Origin: an uncultured Cellvibrionales bacterium
GTDB taxonomy: Bacteria; Pseudomonadota; Gammaproteobacteria; Pseudomonadales; Porticoccaceae
DNA length: 64,000 nucleotides
Assembly (NCBI GenBank): GCA_913031145.1
Contig: CAJWCO010000009.1
Location: 1 to 64,000, forward strand
Direction: 5' to 3'
Shown here piece after piece: positions 8,839 through 18,822 of the stretch; position 1 is the stretch's first letter; every line of letters begins with the position of its first letter. The notes beneath the pieces were generated by a model. That model ran no database searches, was not told the DNA's origin, and saw only the letters and a list, made by a program, of their open reading frames with translations. A program made the translations under genes and the position numbers.

Positions 8839-11345
8839 CTATTCGCATGTTATTGCGCAGCTGGCGTGATGAGGAAGTGCGATTGGTCATCGCGGCTTTG
8901 GTCTTAGCGGTTGCCGTGGTCACGTCAGTCACATTGCTCGCCGATCGTGTTGAACGGGCTTTAATTGCTGAGTCAAGTAGCTTTCTGGCAGCTGATTTAG
9001 TGCTTGAAAGCCATGTGCCCATTGATTCGGAACTGATCAATGAAGCTCAAGGCATGGGTTTGCGTACGGCGACAACTTTATCCTTTGTTTCCATGGTCTA
9101 TAACGGCGATCGCATGCATCTCGCGTCGATTAAGGCGGTTGATGACGGTTACCCACTGCGAGGTCAGGTGCGCCATGCAGATCGTGCTTTTAGCGATGAT
9201 CCGGCACATATTAAAAGTACCAATGCTGGCCCAGAGCCGGGCGTTGCTTGGGTGGAGTCGCGCTTACTGCCGTTATTAAATGTCGAATTGGGAAATACCA
9301 TCGAATTTGGCGAGAGTCGATTAAATGTGAACCGTATCTTGATCGAGGCGCCAGATACGGGAACTTCCTTCTCATTTTTGGGCGCGCGGATCTTACTGCA
9401 CGCAGACGACCTACCTGCGGCAGGCGTTTTAGTACCCGGGAGCCGAGTGAAGTACCGCTTACTGCTTGCGGCAGATGGGAAACAAGGTGCCCAAACGTTG
9501 GCAGAATATCGTGCATCGGTGCAGTCACGTATCAGTCTTCATCAGCGCTGGATCAGTCCTGAAGACGCACAGCAAAGTATTGCTGACACCATGCAAAAAG
9601 CCCGCAGGTTCTTACTTCTGTCAGGGAGTATCGGCGTTATTCTTGCGAGTATCGCGCTTGCACTTGCCAGTCATTCATTTGCACTCGGAGAGATTCGGCA
9701 AGTTGGCTTGTACAAAACGTGGGGCTTGTCAGCGCCGAAAATTCGCCGTATTTACTGCCTGTACGCATTGGCTATTGGTGTCGTGGGCTCTTTACTCGGG
9801 ATTCTTCTTGGCGCATTCATGCACGAAATCTTACTCTTCGTTGTCCAGGATTGGTTACCCAGCCAGTTGCCAGAAGCGGGCTTTAAGCCGTGGATCATCG
9901 GCATAGCTACGGGCATTATTTGTTTGGCCGGTTTTATGCTGCCTTCGATTTGGCATTTGCCTGCACTGCCTGCGATGACAGTTTTGCGCAAGGATATTCC
10001 CATTGAACCGGTGAGTACCGTTAAAAAAAGTGCTATTGGCTTGCTGGCCATTGCGGGTTTGTTACTGTGGTACAGCGAGAATGCGCTGTTGATGACAGCC
10101 ATGCTGGCGGGTTTTTTGAGTACTGCATTGGCGGCTGTTGTGGTGGGTTATGGTCTGCTTTTGGGGGTCAGGTGGCTGTCTCAGCATCTAACCAGCGTAT
10201 GGCGATTGGCCCTTGCGAATCTGTGGCGGCGACGCTTACAAAGCCTAATACAGGTTTTGGGGTTTTCCGGAGCTATCGCCCTTTTGATGATCATGTGGGT
10301 CTTGAAAACGTCCTTGATCGACGAATGGCGCTGGCAGTTGGCGGATGATGCACCCAATCACTTTCTGGTGAATGTGGCTCCAAACGAAGTGGTGGGTGTT
10401 GATGAAGCAATGGCGAAGCGCGCTCTAGACAGTTCCGGATGGTATTCGATGGTGCGCGGGAGAATCCTGCAGTTTAACGAGGTAGACCTCACGCCAGAGC
10501 AACGTGATGGGCACGAATCACTGCGCCGTGAGATTAACTTAAGTTGGTCAAAAGAATTGCCGAAAGGTAATAGTCTAATGAGCGGTGACTGGTGGCCGGC
10601 ATTGCCTGAAGAATTGCGCAGTCAGAATGCTGATATCACGCCCGTGTCCATTGAGGTCGAACTGGCTCGAGAGCTTGGCCTCGTGCTCGGAGACCGAATC
10701 ACTTTCAGTATTGGGGGGCTTGAATTTGAGGCAGAACTGACCAGCACGCGGCAGTTGGACTGGAAAGAAATGCGGCCGAGTTTTTACTTCCTCTTTCCCG
10801 AGGGCCGATTAGAAAAGTTCCCCCGCACCTTCATGACGAGCGTATATATTCCGTCAGCGGACAAACTCTTACTCAATGACCTTTTAAGGCAGTACCCGAC
10901 ATTACAAGTCATTGCGCTAGACAAAGTGATCGCGCGCGTGCGTACGATCATCACGCAAGTGACTCGCGGCCTGGAAGTCATGACACTGATGATACTTGCC
11001 TGCGGTATTTTGGTGATGTTTGCGGCGGTGCGGCTGTCGATGTCAGAACGACTTCACGAGAGCGCAGTTCTGAGAACATTGGGCAGCTCTCGTGGTTTAA
11101 TATTGGGCGTTCAGCTCATTGAATTTACCAGCTTGGGTATGGGAGCGGGCTTTCTGTCCGCACTCGGTGCAGAAACGGCGCTTGTCGTCATTCAGTATTA
11201 TTTGTTTGATTTAACGCCTGTATGGCATCTATGGTTATGGGTCGTCGGGCCCCTTGGGGCGGGACTTTTAGTCGGTATTTTAGGTGTTGCCTACAGTCGT
11301 AGTGCGGTTAAGCAGTCGCCGCTTGCTTTATTACGCCGGTTGTAA
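8832..11345 (+). CDS. ybbP: ABC transporter permease YbbP (FtsX family)
   Basis: This 837-residue MacB/FtsX-type permease has one N-terminal helix (about 15-37), a large periplasmic domain, a central group of helices (about 255-440), a second periplasmic domain, and three helices in the last ~130 residues. This duplicated core is typical of YbbP. The C-terminal helices contain the FtsX-like stretch SERLHESAVLRTLGSS. It partners YbbA, with which it overlaps. Probably a mechanotransmission-type exporter; substrate unknown. Confidence 0.92.
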   Translation: MLAIRMLLRSWRDEEVRLVIAALVLAVAVVTSVTLLADRVERALIAESSSFLAADLVLESHVPIDSELINEAQGMGLRTATTLSFVSMVYNGDRMHLASIKAVDDGYPLRGQVRHADRAFSDDPAHIKSTNAGPEPGVAWVESRLLPLLNVELGNTIEFGESRLNVNRILIEAPDTGTSFSFLGARILLHADDLPAAGVLVPGSRVKYRLLLAADGKQGAQTLAEYRASVQSRISLHQRWISPEDAQQSIADTMQKARRFLLLSGSIGVILASIALALASHSFALGEIRQVGLYKTWGLSAPKIRRIYCLYALAIGVVGSLLGILLGAFMHEILLFVVQDWLPSQLPEAGFKPWIIGIATGIICLAGFMLPSIWHLPALPAMTVLRKDIPIEPVSTVKKSAIGLLAIAGLLLWYSENALLMTAMLAGFLSTALAAVVVGYGLLLGVRWLSQHLTSVWRLALANLWRRRLQSLIQVLGFSGAIALLMIMWVLKTSLIDEWRWQLADDAPNHFLVNVAPNEVVGVDEAMAKRALDSSGWYSMVRGRILQFNEVDLTPEQRDGHESLRREINLSWSKELPKGNSLMSGDWWPALPEELRSQNADITPVSIEVELARELGLVLGDRITFSIGGLEFEAELTSTRQLDWKEMRPSFYFLFPEGRLEKFPRTFMTSVYIPSADKLLLNDLLRQYPTLQVIALDKVIARVRTIITQVTRGLEVMTLMILACGILVMFAAVRLSMSERLHESAVLRTLGSSRGLILGVQLIEFTSLGMGAGFLSALGAETALVVIQYYLFDLTPVWHLWLWVVGPLGAGLLVGILGVAYSRSAVKQSPLALLRRL

Positions 11346-11367
11346 GGGCGTCTATTTTTTCACAACA

Positions 11368-12804
11368 CTATGCAATGGGTATTTGCACGTGAAAGGTGGT
11401 GCCGGAAGCGTTGTCAGATGTGACGGCAATGTTCCCATGGTGTTGCTCAGCCACAATAAAATGTGTGAACGAGAGCCGTCGCCCCACCCGACCCGCGTTG
11501 TCTGTTGCACTGTGCACGGCGTAAGGTTCAAAAATGTATTGCTGTTCGTCCAGTGAGATCGTTTCGCCATTGTGATGAATCCGAATGACAACAAAATGAT
11601 CCTGAGCGCTCACTTGAATCCGCATTTTAGGCACATGGTCGTCAGTATCGACCGCTGCCAGGGAATGACATGCATGGCGAAAGATACTCAAGAAAACCTG
11701 CTGTAATTCGGTTGTATGACATGCGACGGGCGGCGTGTTTAGCGCGTAATCGCGCATGACAGCAATATCTTTAAAACGCAGTCCCGAGGTGACGCCCAAT
11801 AGGCTATTGGCTAATTCAAGGCTATGGTCAAGAATCGCGGCTAACTGAGCTGGAACTTTTTCACCGCCGCCGCCGGTAGAGAAAGCCAGCAGATTTTCGA
11901 TTACGTTGGATGCCTGTTGGCCTCGAATAAGCGCATTTTCGAGTAATTCATTGAGCTCTTCGGGGTCTATAAATTCGTCTGCTAAAGCTTGTCTAACGCG
12001 TTGAATTTCTTTCAGGCTTGCGCTCAGCGGCAAGTTAATGTCTTGGGCCATCACAGCTGTCATTTCGCCCATCGACGACATTTTGTCGCGTTGAATGAGT
12101 AAGTTATTGGCCTTGACCTGATCAGTGACATTATCGATGAGGACCACTACGCCAGTTTCTGCGTGCTTCTCTAACGGGTATATCGTGATATTAAAATGAT
12201 AGTCATCTCGTTGGCTATGCTTTAACGTCAACGGTTTATGCTGTCGACGGGCCGCATCGATTTTCTCTGGAGTTAACGCAATAGAAGGGTAGCACGCCCA
12301 AAGATCTTTTCCGACGACGTCCGTAGCATTCAAGCCACTGATCATCTCGGCTTGCCGATTCCATTGGGTAATTCGATTGGTGGCGTCTAAGCCAATAAGC
12401 GTTAGGGGCATAGTTTGCAAAATACTGGCAATATAGGCTTCTGAACGGGCCAGCTGGCCTGCGGTATGACGGTGTTCTTCGACTTCAACCGCCAATGCCT
12501 CATTAGTACTTTGCAGTAGTTGGTTGGCTTCATTTAAGTTGGTAGTGCGTTGCGCTACTCGGACCTCTAATTCCTGTTTGATTTCCTCTAAGGCTTGGTT
12601 GTAGCGATGCGCCTGACGCCGACTTAAAAAAAGCTTTATAGCCGTGAAGGAGAGCGCAAGGATCAGAACACTGCTTGAAAAATTAGCGACATATTGCCAC
12701 TTGGTCGAACCATCCTCATTTCGAAATGCCCAAAAAATGTCTGCAACACATGCCTGACTGAAAAGTATTAGGATTGTGATGGTTGCTGTCTTTAGCACTT
12801 TCAT
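11368..12804 (-). CDS. PAS-domain sensor histidine kinase, catalytically degenerate
   Basis: This 478-residue protein has a signal-like N-terminal segment (1-21), a second transmembrane helix (about 43-61), a coiled coil (65-120), a PAS domain (120-235), a DHp-like region (240-310) and an HATPase-like region (360-478). The overall fold pattern matches a PAS-linked histidine kinase, but the key residues are changed. The H-box reads MAQDINLPL with Gln254 where the phosphoacceptor His should be (codon CAA). The N-box Asn is His377, the G1 box reads HNGET instead of DNGxG, and the G2 box reads GRRLS instead of GLGLS. The frame is intact. It may be a pseudokinase or a sensor scaffold. No response regulator is adjacent, and the physiological signal is unknown. 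Confidence 0.82.
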   Translation of the reverse strand: MKVLKTATITILILFSQACVADIFWAFRNEDGSTKWQYVANFSSSVLILALSFTAIKLFLSRRQAHRYNQALEEIKQELEVRVAQRTTNLNEANQLLQSTNEALAVEVEEHRHTAGQLARSEAYIASILQTMPLTLIGLDATNRITQWNRQAEMISGLNATDVVGKDLWACYPSIALTPEKIDAARRQHKPLTLKHSQRDDYHFNITIYPLEKHAETGVVVLIDNVTDQVKANNLLIQRDKMSSMGEMTAVMAQDINLPLSASLKEIQRVRQALADEFIDPEELNELLENALIRGQQASNVIENLLAFSTGGGGEKVPAQLAAILDHSLELANSLLGVTSGLRFKDIAVMRDYALNTPPVACHTTELQQVFLSIFRHACHSLAAVDTDDHVPKMRIQVSAQDHFVVIRIHHNGETISLDEQQYIFEPYAVHSATDNAGRVGRRLSFTHFIVAEQHHGNIAVTSDNASGTTFHVQIPIA

Positions 12805-12987
12805 GATTTGTCCAATAAGTTCTTACCATTCCCTGTCGCCGGATAAATTAGCGATACGTGCTCCGTCACACAAACCACCGACGTCGAATAAATAGCAGCC
12901 TGAACTCCGATATTGTATCCATTGCAGACAGGTTTTGGCGAGTAGTTTCTATTGTCTAAATTTTGTGCGCCTATGCCTCATGCGAGG

Positions 12988-14460
12988 TCATGACGAGCAA
13001 CTGACCGATAATTCCGAAGCCCACGGGGGTGGGTGATCTGCGAAACGTTGCGCGTCGGGGTGCTCGTCAAAAGGCCTTTGTAAAAGCTTTAACAGGTATG
13101 CGACTTGGCTGTAATCCCCCTGTTCAGCGGTGGTAATAGCTTGTTGCGCCATGTAGTTGCGCAAAATATATTTCGGATTGACGCTGCGCATGTGATTTCG
13201 GCGCTCCGTATTACCTGTCTGCTCGCGTTTTAAGCGCTCGTCGTATTGACGAGCCCAGTTGTCAAAATCGGCTGCCGTATTAAATAGGTCACGGATTTGC
13301 GTGTTTTCGGTGTTCACTTCATAGTCACATAGTGCGCGAAAGAACAAGCAATAATCGACTTTGTGAGTGTGCAGGCAGGCCAGTAACTGATCAATTAGGG
13401 TGTCGTCGCACTCTATCATGTTGGTAAGACCGAGTTTAGCGCCCATCAACTGTCGGTAGACAGACTGGTATTCTCCCTCATATGTTTGCAGTGCTTCGAT
13501 TAGCTGCTGCGATGGAATTAGTGCGCTGAAGGCCGTGGCTAGCGCATTGAGGTTCCACAGTCCAATGGTCGGCTGGTTTTTGAAGGCGTAACGACCCCGC
13601 TCGTCCGAATGATTGCAAATAAAATCGGGATTATAGGTCTCAACGAAACCGAAGGGCCCGTAATCAAGGGTATCGCCCAGAATTGACATGTTATCTGTGT
13701 TCATGACGCCGTGAGCAAAGCCAACAGCCTGCCACTGAGCAATAGTATTGGCGGTGCGCGTTACAACGTGACGAAATAATCTCAGGTATCTATCATCGTT
13801 TTTTTGCCAACTCGAAAAATGTCTTGCGAGGACATAATCGGCAACATCTTTGCAGGCATCGAATTGTCCACGGTGATAAAAATGTTCAAACGTACCAAAT
13901 CGAATATGGCTGCGCGCTACTCGACATAGAATTGCAGCGCTTTCTACAGTTTCGCGGTAGACCGGTGTACTGCTATCAAAAAGGCATAAGGCCCGGGTTG
14001 TGGGAATTTTAAGTGCGTGCATTGCCTCGCTACAGAGGTATTCTCGGATACTTGAGCGCAAGACGGCTCTTCCGTCGCCGAAGCGCGAATACGGAGTGGT
14101 GCCCGCGCCCTTTAGTTGTATGTCCCAAAGTTCGTCTGCAACGCTGATTTCCCCGAGCGTCATCGCACGCCCATCGCCGAGTTGCCCTGCCCAAACGCCA
14201 AACTGATGACCTGAATAGACAACTGCAATCGGCATTATATGATTCGCCATACGCGTGCCCGACAGCAGTTCTAAAGTCTCTGTTTGCTGAGTAAAATTGG
14301 CGTCTAGCTGTAATTCGCTCGCGAGTGTCTCATTTACGCCCACTAAGTGCGGGTCTTGCAGCGCATGGGCGAGCACGGGACTCAGATACGTGCAGTCTGA
14401 GTCGCCAAAATGGTCAAGGAAATGGTGTTTAAGGCGTTCTGACAGTGAAGACCTGGTCAT
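12988..14460 (-). CDS. selO: Protein adenylyltransferase SelO (YdiU)
   Basis: This 490-residue pseudokinase-fold enzyme transfers AMP to Ser/Thr/Tyr of target proteins and is linked to redox homeostasis. Family blocks are visible: GHQFGVWAGQLGDGRA (~84-99), GAGTTPYSRFGDGRAVLRSS (~118-137) and HGVMNTDNMS (~245). The C-terminus ends in Cys-Ser-Ser, the position where vertebrate SelO has selenocysteine. Length matches the family. No convincing ribosome-binding site was seen before the ATG. It is a single gene facing the upstream region of prfB. Confidence 0.95.
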   Translation of the reverse strand: MTRSSLSERLKHHFLDHFGDSDCTYLSPVLAHALQDPHLVGVNETLASELQLDANFTQQTETLELLSGTRMANHIMPIAVVYSGHQFGVWAGQLGDGRAMTLGEISVADELWDIQLKGAGTTPYSRFGDGRAVLRSSIREYLCSEAMHALKIPTTRALCLFDSSTPVYRETVESAAILCRVARSHIRFGTFEHFYHRGQFDACKDVADYVLARHFSSWQKNDDRYLRLFRHVVTRTANTIAQWQAVGFAHGVMNTDNMSILGDTLDYGPFGFVETYNPDFICNHSDERGRYAFKNQPTIGLWNLNALATAFSALIPSQQLIEALQTYEGEYQSVYRQLMGAKLGLTNMIECDDTLIDQLLACLHTHKVDYCLFFRALCDYEVNTENTQIRDLFNTAADFDNWARQYDERLKREQTGNTERRNHMRSVNPKYILRNYMAQQAITTAEQGDYSQVAYLLKLLQRPFDEHPDAQRFADHPPPWASELSVSCSS

Positions 14461-14674
14461 GGGTAGTCAAGCGATAAACGCATAGTGTTAGAGCCCGGGT
14501 GTTTGTGAACGTATCGGTCAATTGGATCATCAGCACTTTGATGCACAATTACACCAGTATTTGAGCATGTCAGGAGACTGGGGTCGAGACTTTTCGTATG
14601 TCACAGGTTTCTCTTGGTGTCATTGTAACCCTGCGTTACCATGGCGTCCGTTTTTATCAATCACGGATTTTGTC

Positions 14675-15770
14675 ATGGAAGTTAACGCGATTTTTACTGC
14701 ACTAGACGAATTGCAGGCTCGTACTGAGCTGCTTCGGGGGTATCTTTGACTATGCGAATCGCAGAGATCGGCTCGCTGAAGTCGCGTTGGAATTGAGTGA
14801 GCCCGACGTCTGGAACGACGCTCTGCGCGCTCAAACGTTAGGGCGAGAGCGGTCTTCTTTAGAGTTGGTGGTGACTACAATCGATAATCTTGACCTAGGT
14901 ATTGATGACGCGCGAGAGCTTTTAAAAATCGCGGCAGACGAGTTAGACGAGGAGACCGTGCACGAGGTTCAGTCGGACATCACTGCGCTCGACACGCAAC
15001 TCGCCGCGTTAGAGTTTAGGCGTATGTTTTCCAAAGAGATGGACGCCAACAACGCTTTTTTAGATATTCAGTCGGGCTCAGGTGGCACGGAAGCGCAGGA
15101 TTGGGCAGACATGATGTTACGCATGTATCTTCGCTGGGCGGACGATAAAAGCTTTACAACAGAGCTCATTGAGTATTCGGCAGGCGATGTGGCAGGGATC
15201 AAAAGTGCCACCATACAGGTCTCTGGAGATCATGCCTTTGGGTGGTTACGCACCGAAATAGGGGTGCATCGTCTGGTCAGAAAATCACCATTTGACTCCG
15301 GCAACAGACGTCATACTTCGTTTGCCGCGGTTTTTGTATCCCCCGAAATAGACGACGACATTGCGATCGACATCAATCCTGCAGATGTTCGCACAGATAC
15401 TTATCGGGCATCGGGTGCGGGTGGACAGCATATCAACAAAACCGATTCGGCGGTGCGCCTGACGCATGGGCCGAGTGGCATCGTCGTGCAATCGCAGAGC
15501 CAACGATCACAGCATCAAAATCGTGATAAATGTTGGCAAATGCTGAGAGCGCGCCTCTACGAAATGGAGCTCCAGAAGCGTCAGGTCGTCGCTCAGGCGG
15601 CAGAGGACGGCAAGTCTGATATCGGTTGGGGAAGCCAGATACGGTCGTATGTATTGGACGATGCGCGCATTAAAGACTTGCGCACGGGCGTTGAAACACG
15701 CAATACTCAAGCGGTGCTCGATGGAAAGCTCGATCCCTTTATCGTTGCATCACTCAAAGCCGGACTTTAA
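14675..15770 (+). CDS. prfB: Peptide chain release factor 2 (programmed +1 frameshift)
   Basis: RF2 ends translation at UGA and UAA. It is read in two frames. Codons 1-24 run from the ATG at 14675 to CTT (14744-14746), followed by an in-frame TGA (14747-14749). Skipping T14747 continues with GAC and gives a 364-residue protein collinear with E. coli RF2 (365 residues). The anticodon-like tripeptide SPF lies in KSPFDSGN, and the catalytic GGQ in [10 protein letters not shown]. The open frame upstream of 14675 is not conserved RF2 sequence. lysS follows after 61 bases, as in many gammaproteobacteria. Confidence 0.97.
14735..14750 (+). promoter_or_regulatory. RF2 autoregulatory +1 frameshift site
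   Basis: The site reads CGG GGG TAT CTT TGA C. It has the slippery CTT, the in-frame stop TGA followed by C, and an internal Shine-Dalgarno-like G-run three bases before CTT. E. coli has AGG GGG here; the first base is C in this genome, so the anti-Shine-Dalgarno pairing relies on GGGGG. When RF2 is scarce, the ribosome pauses at TGA and shifts +1. Confidence 0.96.
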
Positions 15771-15831
15771 CGTGACGCTGTGACGTCACGTTTGCCACAG
15801 AATTTTTACGATACGATTATTACTTCGACTT

Positions 15832-17325
15832 ATGACTGACCAAAAAGATGAAAACCGACTAATCGCCGAGCGCCGATCTAAATTGAGCGAACTGCGTGAC
15901 GGCACACCCTGTGCTTTCCCCAATAACTTCAAGCCGACCCACCGAATGCAGGACTTGCAGTCTGATTTTGCTGAACACAGTAAGCAGGCGTTAGCAGAGC
16001 TTGCCCACGAAACCGCTATCGCGGGCCGTATTATTCGTAATCGCGGAGCGTTTTTGGTGTTACAAGACAGTTCGGCAACGCTGCAAGTGTATGTGACCAA
16101 AGCAGCTCGCTCCTTTGCGAAGAAACTAGATCTTGGCGATATCATTGGCGTTAAAGGGACATTACAGCGCTCTGGCAAGGGCGATCTCTATGTGGAGATG
16201 GACATTTTCCAACTGCTGACTAAATCATTACGTCCGTTGCCCGACAAGTTTCATGGCTTGGCAGATCAAGAGTTACGGTATCGTCAACGATATGTTGACT
16301 TGATCGTAAACCCGGATGTTCGCAAGACCTTTCGAATTCGCTCTAAAGTGATCGATTTTATGCGTCGTTATTTAAATGATGCAGGTTATTTAGAGGTCGA
16401 AACGCCGATGCTCCAGGTGATTCCGGGCGGTGCAGTGGCTCGACCGTTCGTGACACATCACAATGCACTCGATATTGATATGTACCTGCGGATTGCGCCT
16501 GAATTGTATTTAAAGCGATTGGTAGTGGGTGGGTTTGAGCGTGTTTATGAGATTAATCGGAGCTTTCGTAATGAGGGTCTGTCTACCCGCCATAATCCTG
16601 AATTTACGATGCTCGAATTTTACCAAGCCTATGCAGATTATGACGACCTCATGGATCTTACAGAGGATATGTTGCGTCAACTCACGACTGAGGTGTTGGG
16701 TTCGACTCACTTAGTCAATACCCAACGAGACCAAGACGGTGAAGTTTCTGGTCATGTCGAGTATGACTTCGCACAACCGTTTACTCGGTTGTCGGTGTTC
16801 GATTCTATTTTACATTTCAATCCTTCAATGCGCGCACAGCAACTCGCAGATCCATTGGCAGCACGCACTTTTGCCACGAGTTTGGGTATTCCGTTGAAAC
16901 CTAATTGGGGGCTCGGTAAGGTACAGATAGAAATCTTCGAAAAGACGGTAGAGCACCAGCTTGTGCAACCCACGTTTATTACACGCTATCCCACTGAGGT
17001 CTCTCCACTTGCGCGTTGTAACGATCAAGACCCCAGTGTGACAGATCGCTTTGAGTTTTTTGTCGGCGGACGGGAACTGGCGAATGGGTTTTCAGAATTA
17101 AATGATTCAGAGGACCAAGCCGCGCGATTTAAACAGCAAGTTGCCGAAAAGGAAGCGGGTGATGACGAGGCCATGCACTTTGATGAGGATTACATTCGCG
17201 CCCTAGAGTACGGTATGCCGCCGACCGCTGGCGAAGGGATCGGCATTGACCGCTTGGTGATGTTGCTGACCGATTCTCCCTCCATTCGGGATGTTTTGCT
17301 GTTCCCACACATGCGGCCAGAATAG
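15832..17325 (+). CDS. lysS: Lysyl-tRNA synthetase (class II)
   Basis: This 497-residue class IIb synthetase has an N-terminal OB-fold anticodon-binding domain (about 60-170) and a C-terminal catalytic domain. Motif 2 is [19 protein letters not shown], and motif 3 is [12 protein letters not shown] close to the C-terminus. It charges tRNA-Lys in the cytoplasm. It lies just after prfB and ends five bases before the convergent ctaA stop. Confidence 0.97.
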   Translation: MTDQKDENRLIAERRSKLSELRDGTPCAFPNNFKPTHRMQDLQSDFAEHSKQALAELAHETAIAGRIIRNRGAFLVLQDSSATLQVYVTKAARSFAKKLDLGDIIGVKGTLQRSGKGDLYVEMDIFQLLTKSLRPLPDKFHGLADQELRYRQRYVDLIVNPDVRKTFRIRSKVIDFMRRYLNDAGYLEVETPMLQVIPGGAVARPFVTHHNALDIDMYLRIAPELYLKRLVVGGFERVYEINRSFRNEGLSTRHNPEFTMLEFYQAYADYDDLMDLTEDMLRQLTTEVLGSTHLVNTQRDQDGEVSGHVEYDFAQPFTRLSVFDSILHFNPSMRAQQLADPLAARTFATSLGIPLKPNWGLGKVQIEIFEKTVEHQLVQPTFITRYPTEVSPLARCNDQDPSVTDRFEFFVGGRELANGFSELNDSEDQAARFKQQVAEKEAGDDEAMHFDEDYIRALEYGMPPTAGEGIGIDRLVMLLTDSPSIRDVLLFPHMRPE

Positions 17326-17329
17326 GGAC

Positions 17330-18448
17330 TTATGAACCCTTCAGTGCGTTCGCGTGCTGACCTACAGTCGTCTCGCTGTGTTGGTTGTCGAGTGCATCGT
17401 GCTTTGGCACCGCTCGTCTGAGGGTGTGCGTTACATAAAGGGAAAAACTCAGCAGCACAATGGCGCCAGCCTGGTGCGCGGCGGCCAACGGTACAGGCAT
17501 GTGTAATAGCAAAGTACTGATGCCTAGAGAAACTTGTATACCCATCATAACGCACATACCGATTACCCCCTTTCGCACGGATCCTTGCACTCCCGCGCGT
17601 AGCGCACATACCGTAAAAATGCTAATTGTGGTGACGATGATATAAGCGATGATTCGGTGGTTGAACTGAATGGTGGTCAGGTCTTCAAAAGCGGACAGCC
17701 ATGCGGGCTGTAGCATATAGAGCTCGGGAGGGAAGAATTGATCACCCATAAGCGGAAATGTGGGGTAAACATATCCGGCGCGCGTACCCGCGACCAAACC
17801 ACCGGACAAGATCATAACGAAGATAAGGGCAGTGATCCAATTCGCGGTGGAGCGCAAATGCGTGGGTTGATGGTTATCTCGACGCGCGACTAGGTCAAAG
17901 GCCACCCAAAGAATAACCATATAGATGATGGTCGCGTTTCCTAAGTGAGCTGTCAGTCTATATTGGCTCACACGCGGGTTGTCTACCAAGCCACTCATCA
18001 CCATATACCAACCCAATAACCCTTGTCCCGCGCCCAGCAATAGCATCAGCAACAGCTTGGGTGTGAGGCCTTTACGAATGCGTTTTGTTAGGTAAAAGTA
18101 GACAAATGGCAATACGAATAGAATCCCGATAAAGCGGCCGAGTACACGGTGCAGATATTCATACATAAAGATCGGCTTGAATTCCGACAGGGTCATGCCT
18201 AGGTTGACTTTTTGGTATTCTGGGAACTGTTGATATTTACTGAACAGTATTTGCCAGTCGGCCTGAGATAAAGGCGGAATAATACCCATGAGGGGTTTCC
18301 ACTCAACCATCGAAAGCCCTGAATTTGTGAGTCGCGTCACTCCGCCCAAAATGATCATGCCGAATATCACTGCGGCACAAATAAATAGCCAAGCAGCAAT
18401 TTGACGGTCGGCAATATCTTGTGGTGATCGGATCAGTTGGGAGGGCAT
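17330..18448 (-). CDS. ctaA: Heme A synthase (COX15/CtaA family)
   Basis: This 372-residue polytopic membrane protein hydroxylates heme O to heme A for cytochrome c oxidase. About eight helices are visible. The four heme-ligand His positions are recognisable in EYLHRVLGR, LTAHLGN, FNHRIIAY and AAHQAGA, and the GGVTRLTNSGLSM loop is a family hallmark. It seems nearer the COX15-type (mitochondrial/alphaproteobacterial) form than the Bacillus form. The ATG at 18448 was chosen; a TTG at 18481 would add 11 residues. It stands alone, without ctaB or cytochrome oxidase genes. Confidence 0.92.
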   Translation of the reverse strand: MPSQLIRSPQDIADRQIAAWLFICAAVIFGMIILGGVTRLTNSGLSMVEWKPLMGIIPPLSQADWQILFSKYQQFPEYQKVNLGMTLSEFKPIFMYEYLHRVLGRFIGILFVLPFVYFYLTKRIRKGLTPKLLLMLLLGAGQGLLGWYMVMSGLVDNPRVSQYRLTAHLGNATIIYMVILWVAFDLVARRDNHQPTHLRSTANWITALIFVMILSGGLVAGTRAGYVYPTFPLMGDQFFPPELYMLQPAWLSAFEDLTTIQFNHRIIAYIIVTTISIFTVCALRAGVQGSVRKGVIGMCVMMGIQVSLGISTLLLHMPVPLAAAHQAGAIVLLSFSLYVTHTLRRAVPKHDALDNQHSETTVGQHANALKGS

Positions 18449-18822
18449 GGTTAGTTCAGACTCGCTAATGGCTTTGCTCAAAATGCATGACGCCGGTAGG
18501 AGGCGTTATCCATGGTTTGGTAAAAATACTCGAGGGCTGGGTTCGCACTCCATCCGACCGTTGATTATACGGCAGTTGAACTTTACCAGACTTGATGCTG
18601 TCATGCATTTGCAGAGAGTTCTTGCAAAAAGTCCCCATCTTGGCGTCACATTGGCAGGCGTCATAACGAGGGAAGCACTTAGCTGCATGGCGTTTATTGA
18701 GGCTGATATCTAAATTGGCCGTCATACGGTCCAACGAGCGTTGCCGAGCGTCTTGTGAATTAGGCAAGGGTCACAGCATGAAAAAAATATTTTTGTTTGA
18801 TTAGAATAAAGGTGCCTCTCAT
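18449..18822. other. Intergenic region between ctaA and ung
   Basis: This divergent gap of 374 bases has only short frames without family resemblance on either strand. The last 50 bases before ung are AT-rich and contain a TAGAAT hexamer, but it overlaps the ung ribosome-binding site and so is unlikely to be the ung promoter. No tRNA or terminator was found. Confidence 0.5.

Noticed and set aside
14522-14674. In-frame upstream extension of prfB by 51 codons
   Set aside because: The added residues do not resemble RF2, and the ATG at 14675 gives the standard RF2 N-terminus and length.
18540-18570. T-loop-like GGGTTCGCACTCC suggesting a tRNA
   Set aside because: No acceptor, D or anticodon stems could be folded around it.
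18465-18767. 100-codon minus-strand frame between ctaA and ung
   Set aside because: The sequence is Cys/His/Lys-mixed without a domain, signal or ribosome-binding site, so chance is more likely.
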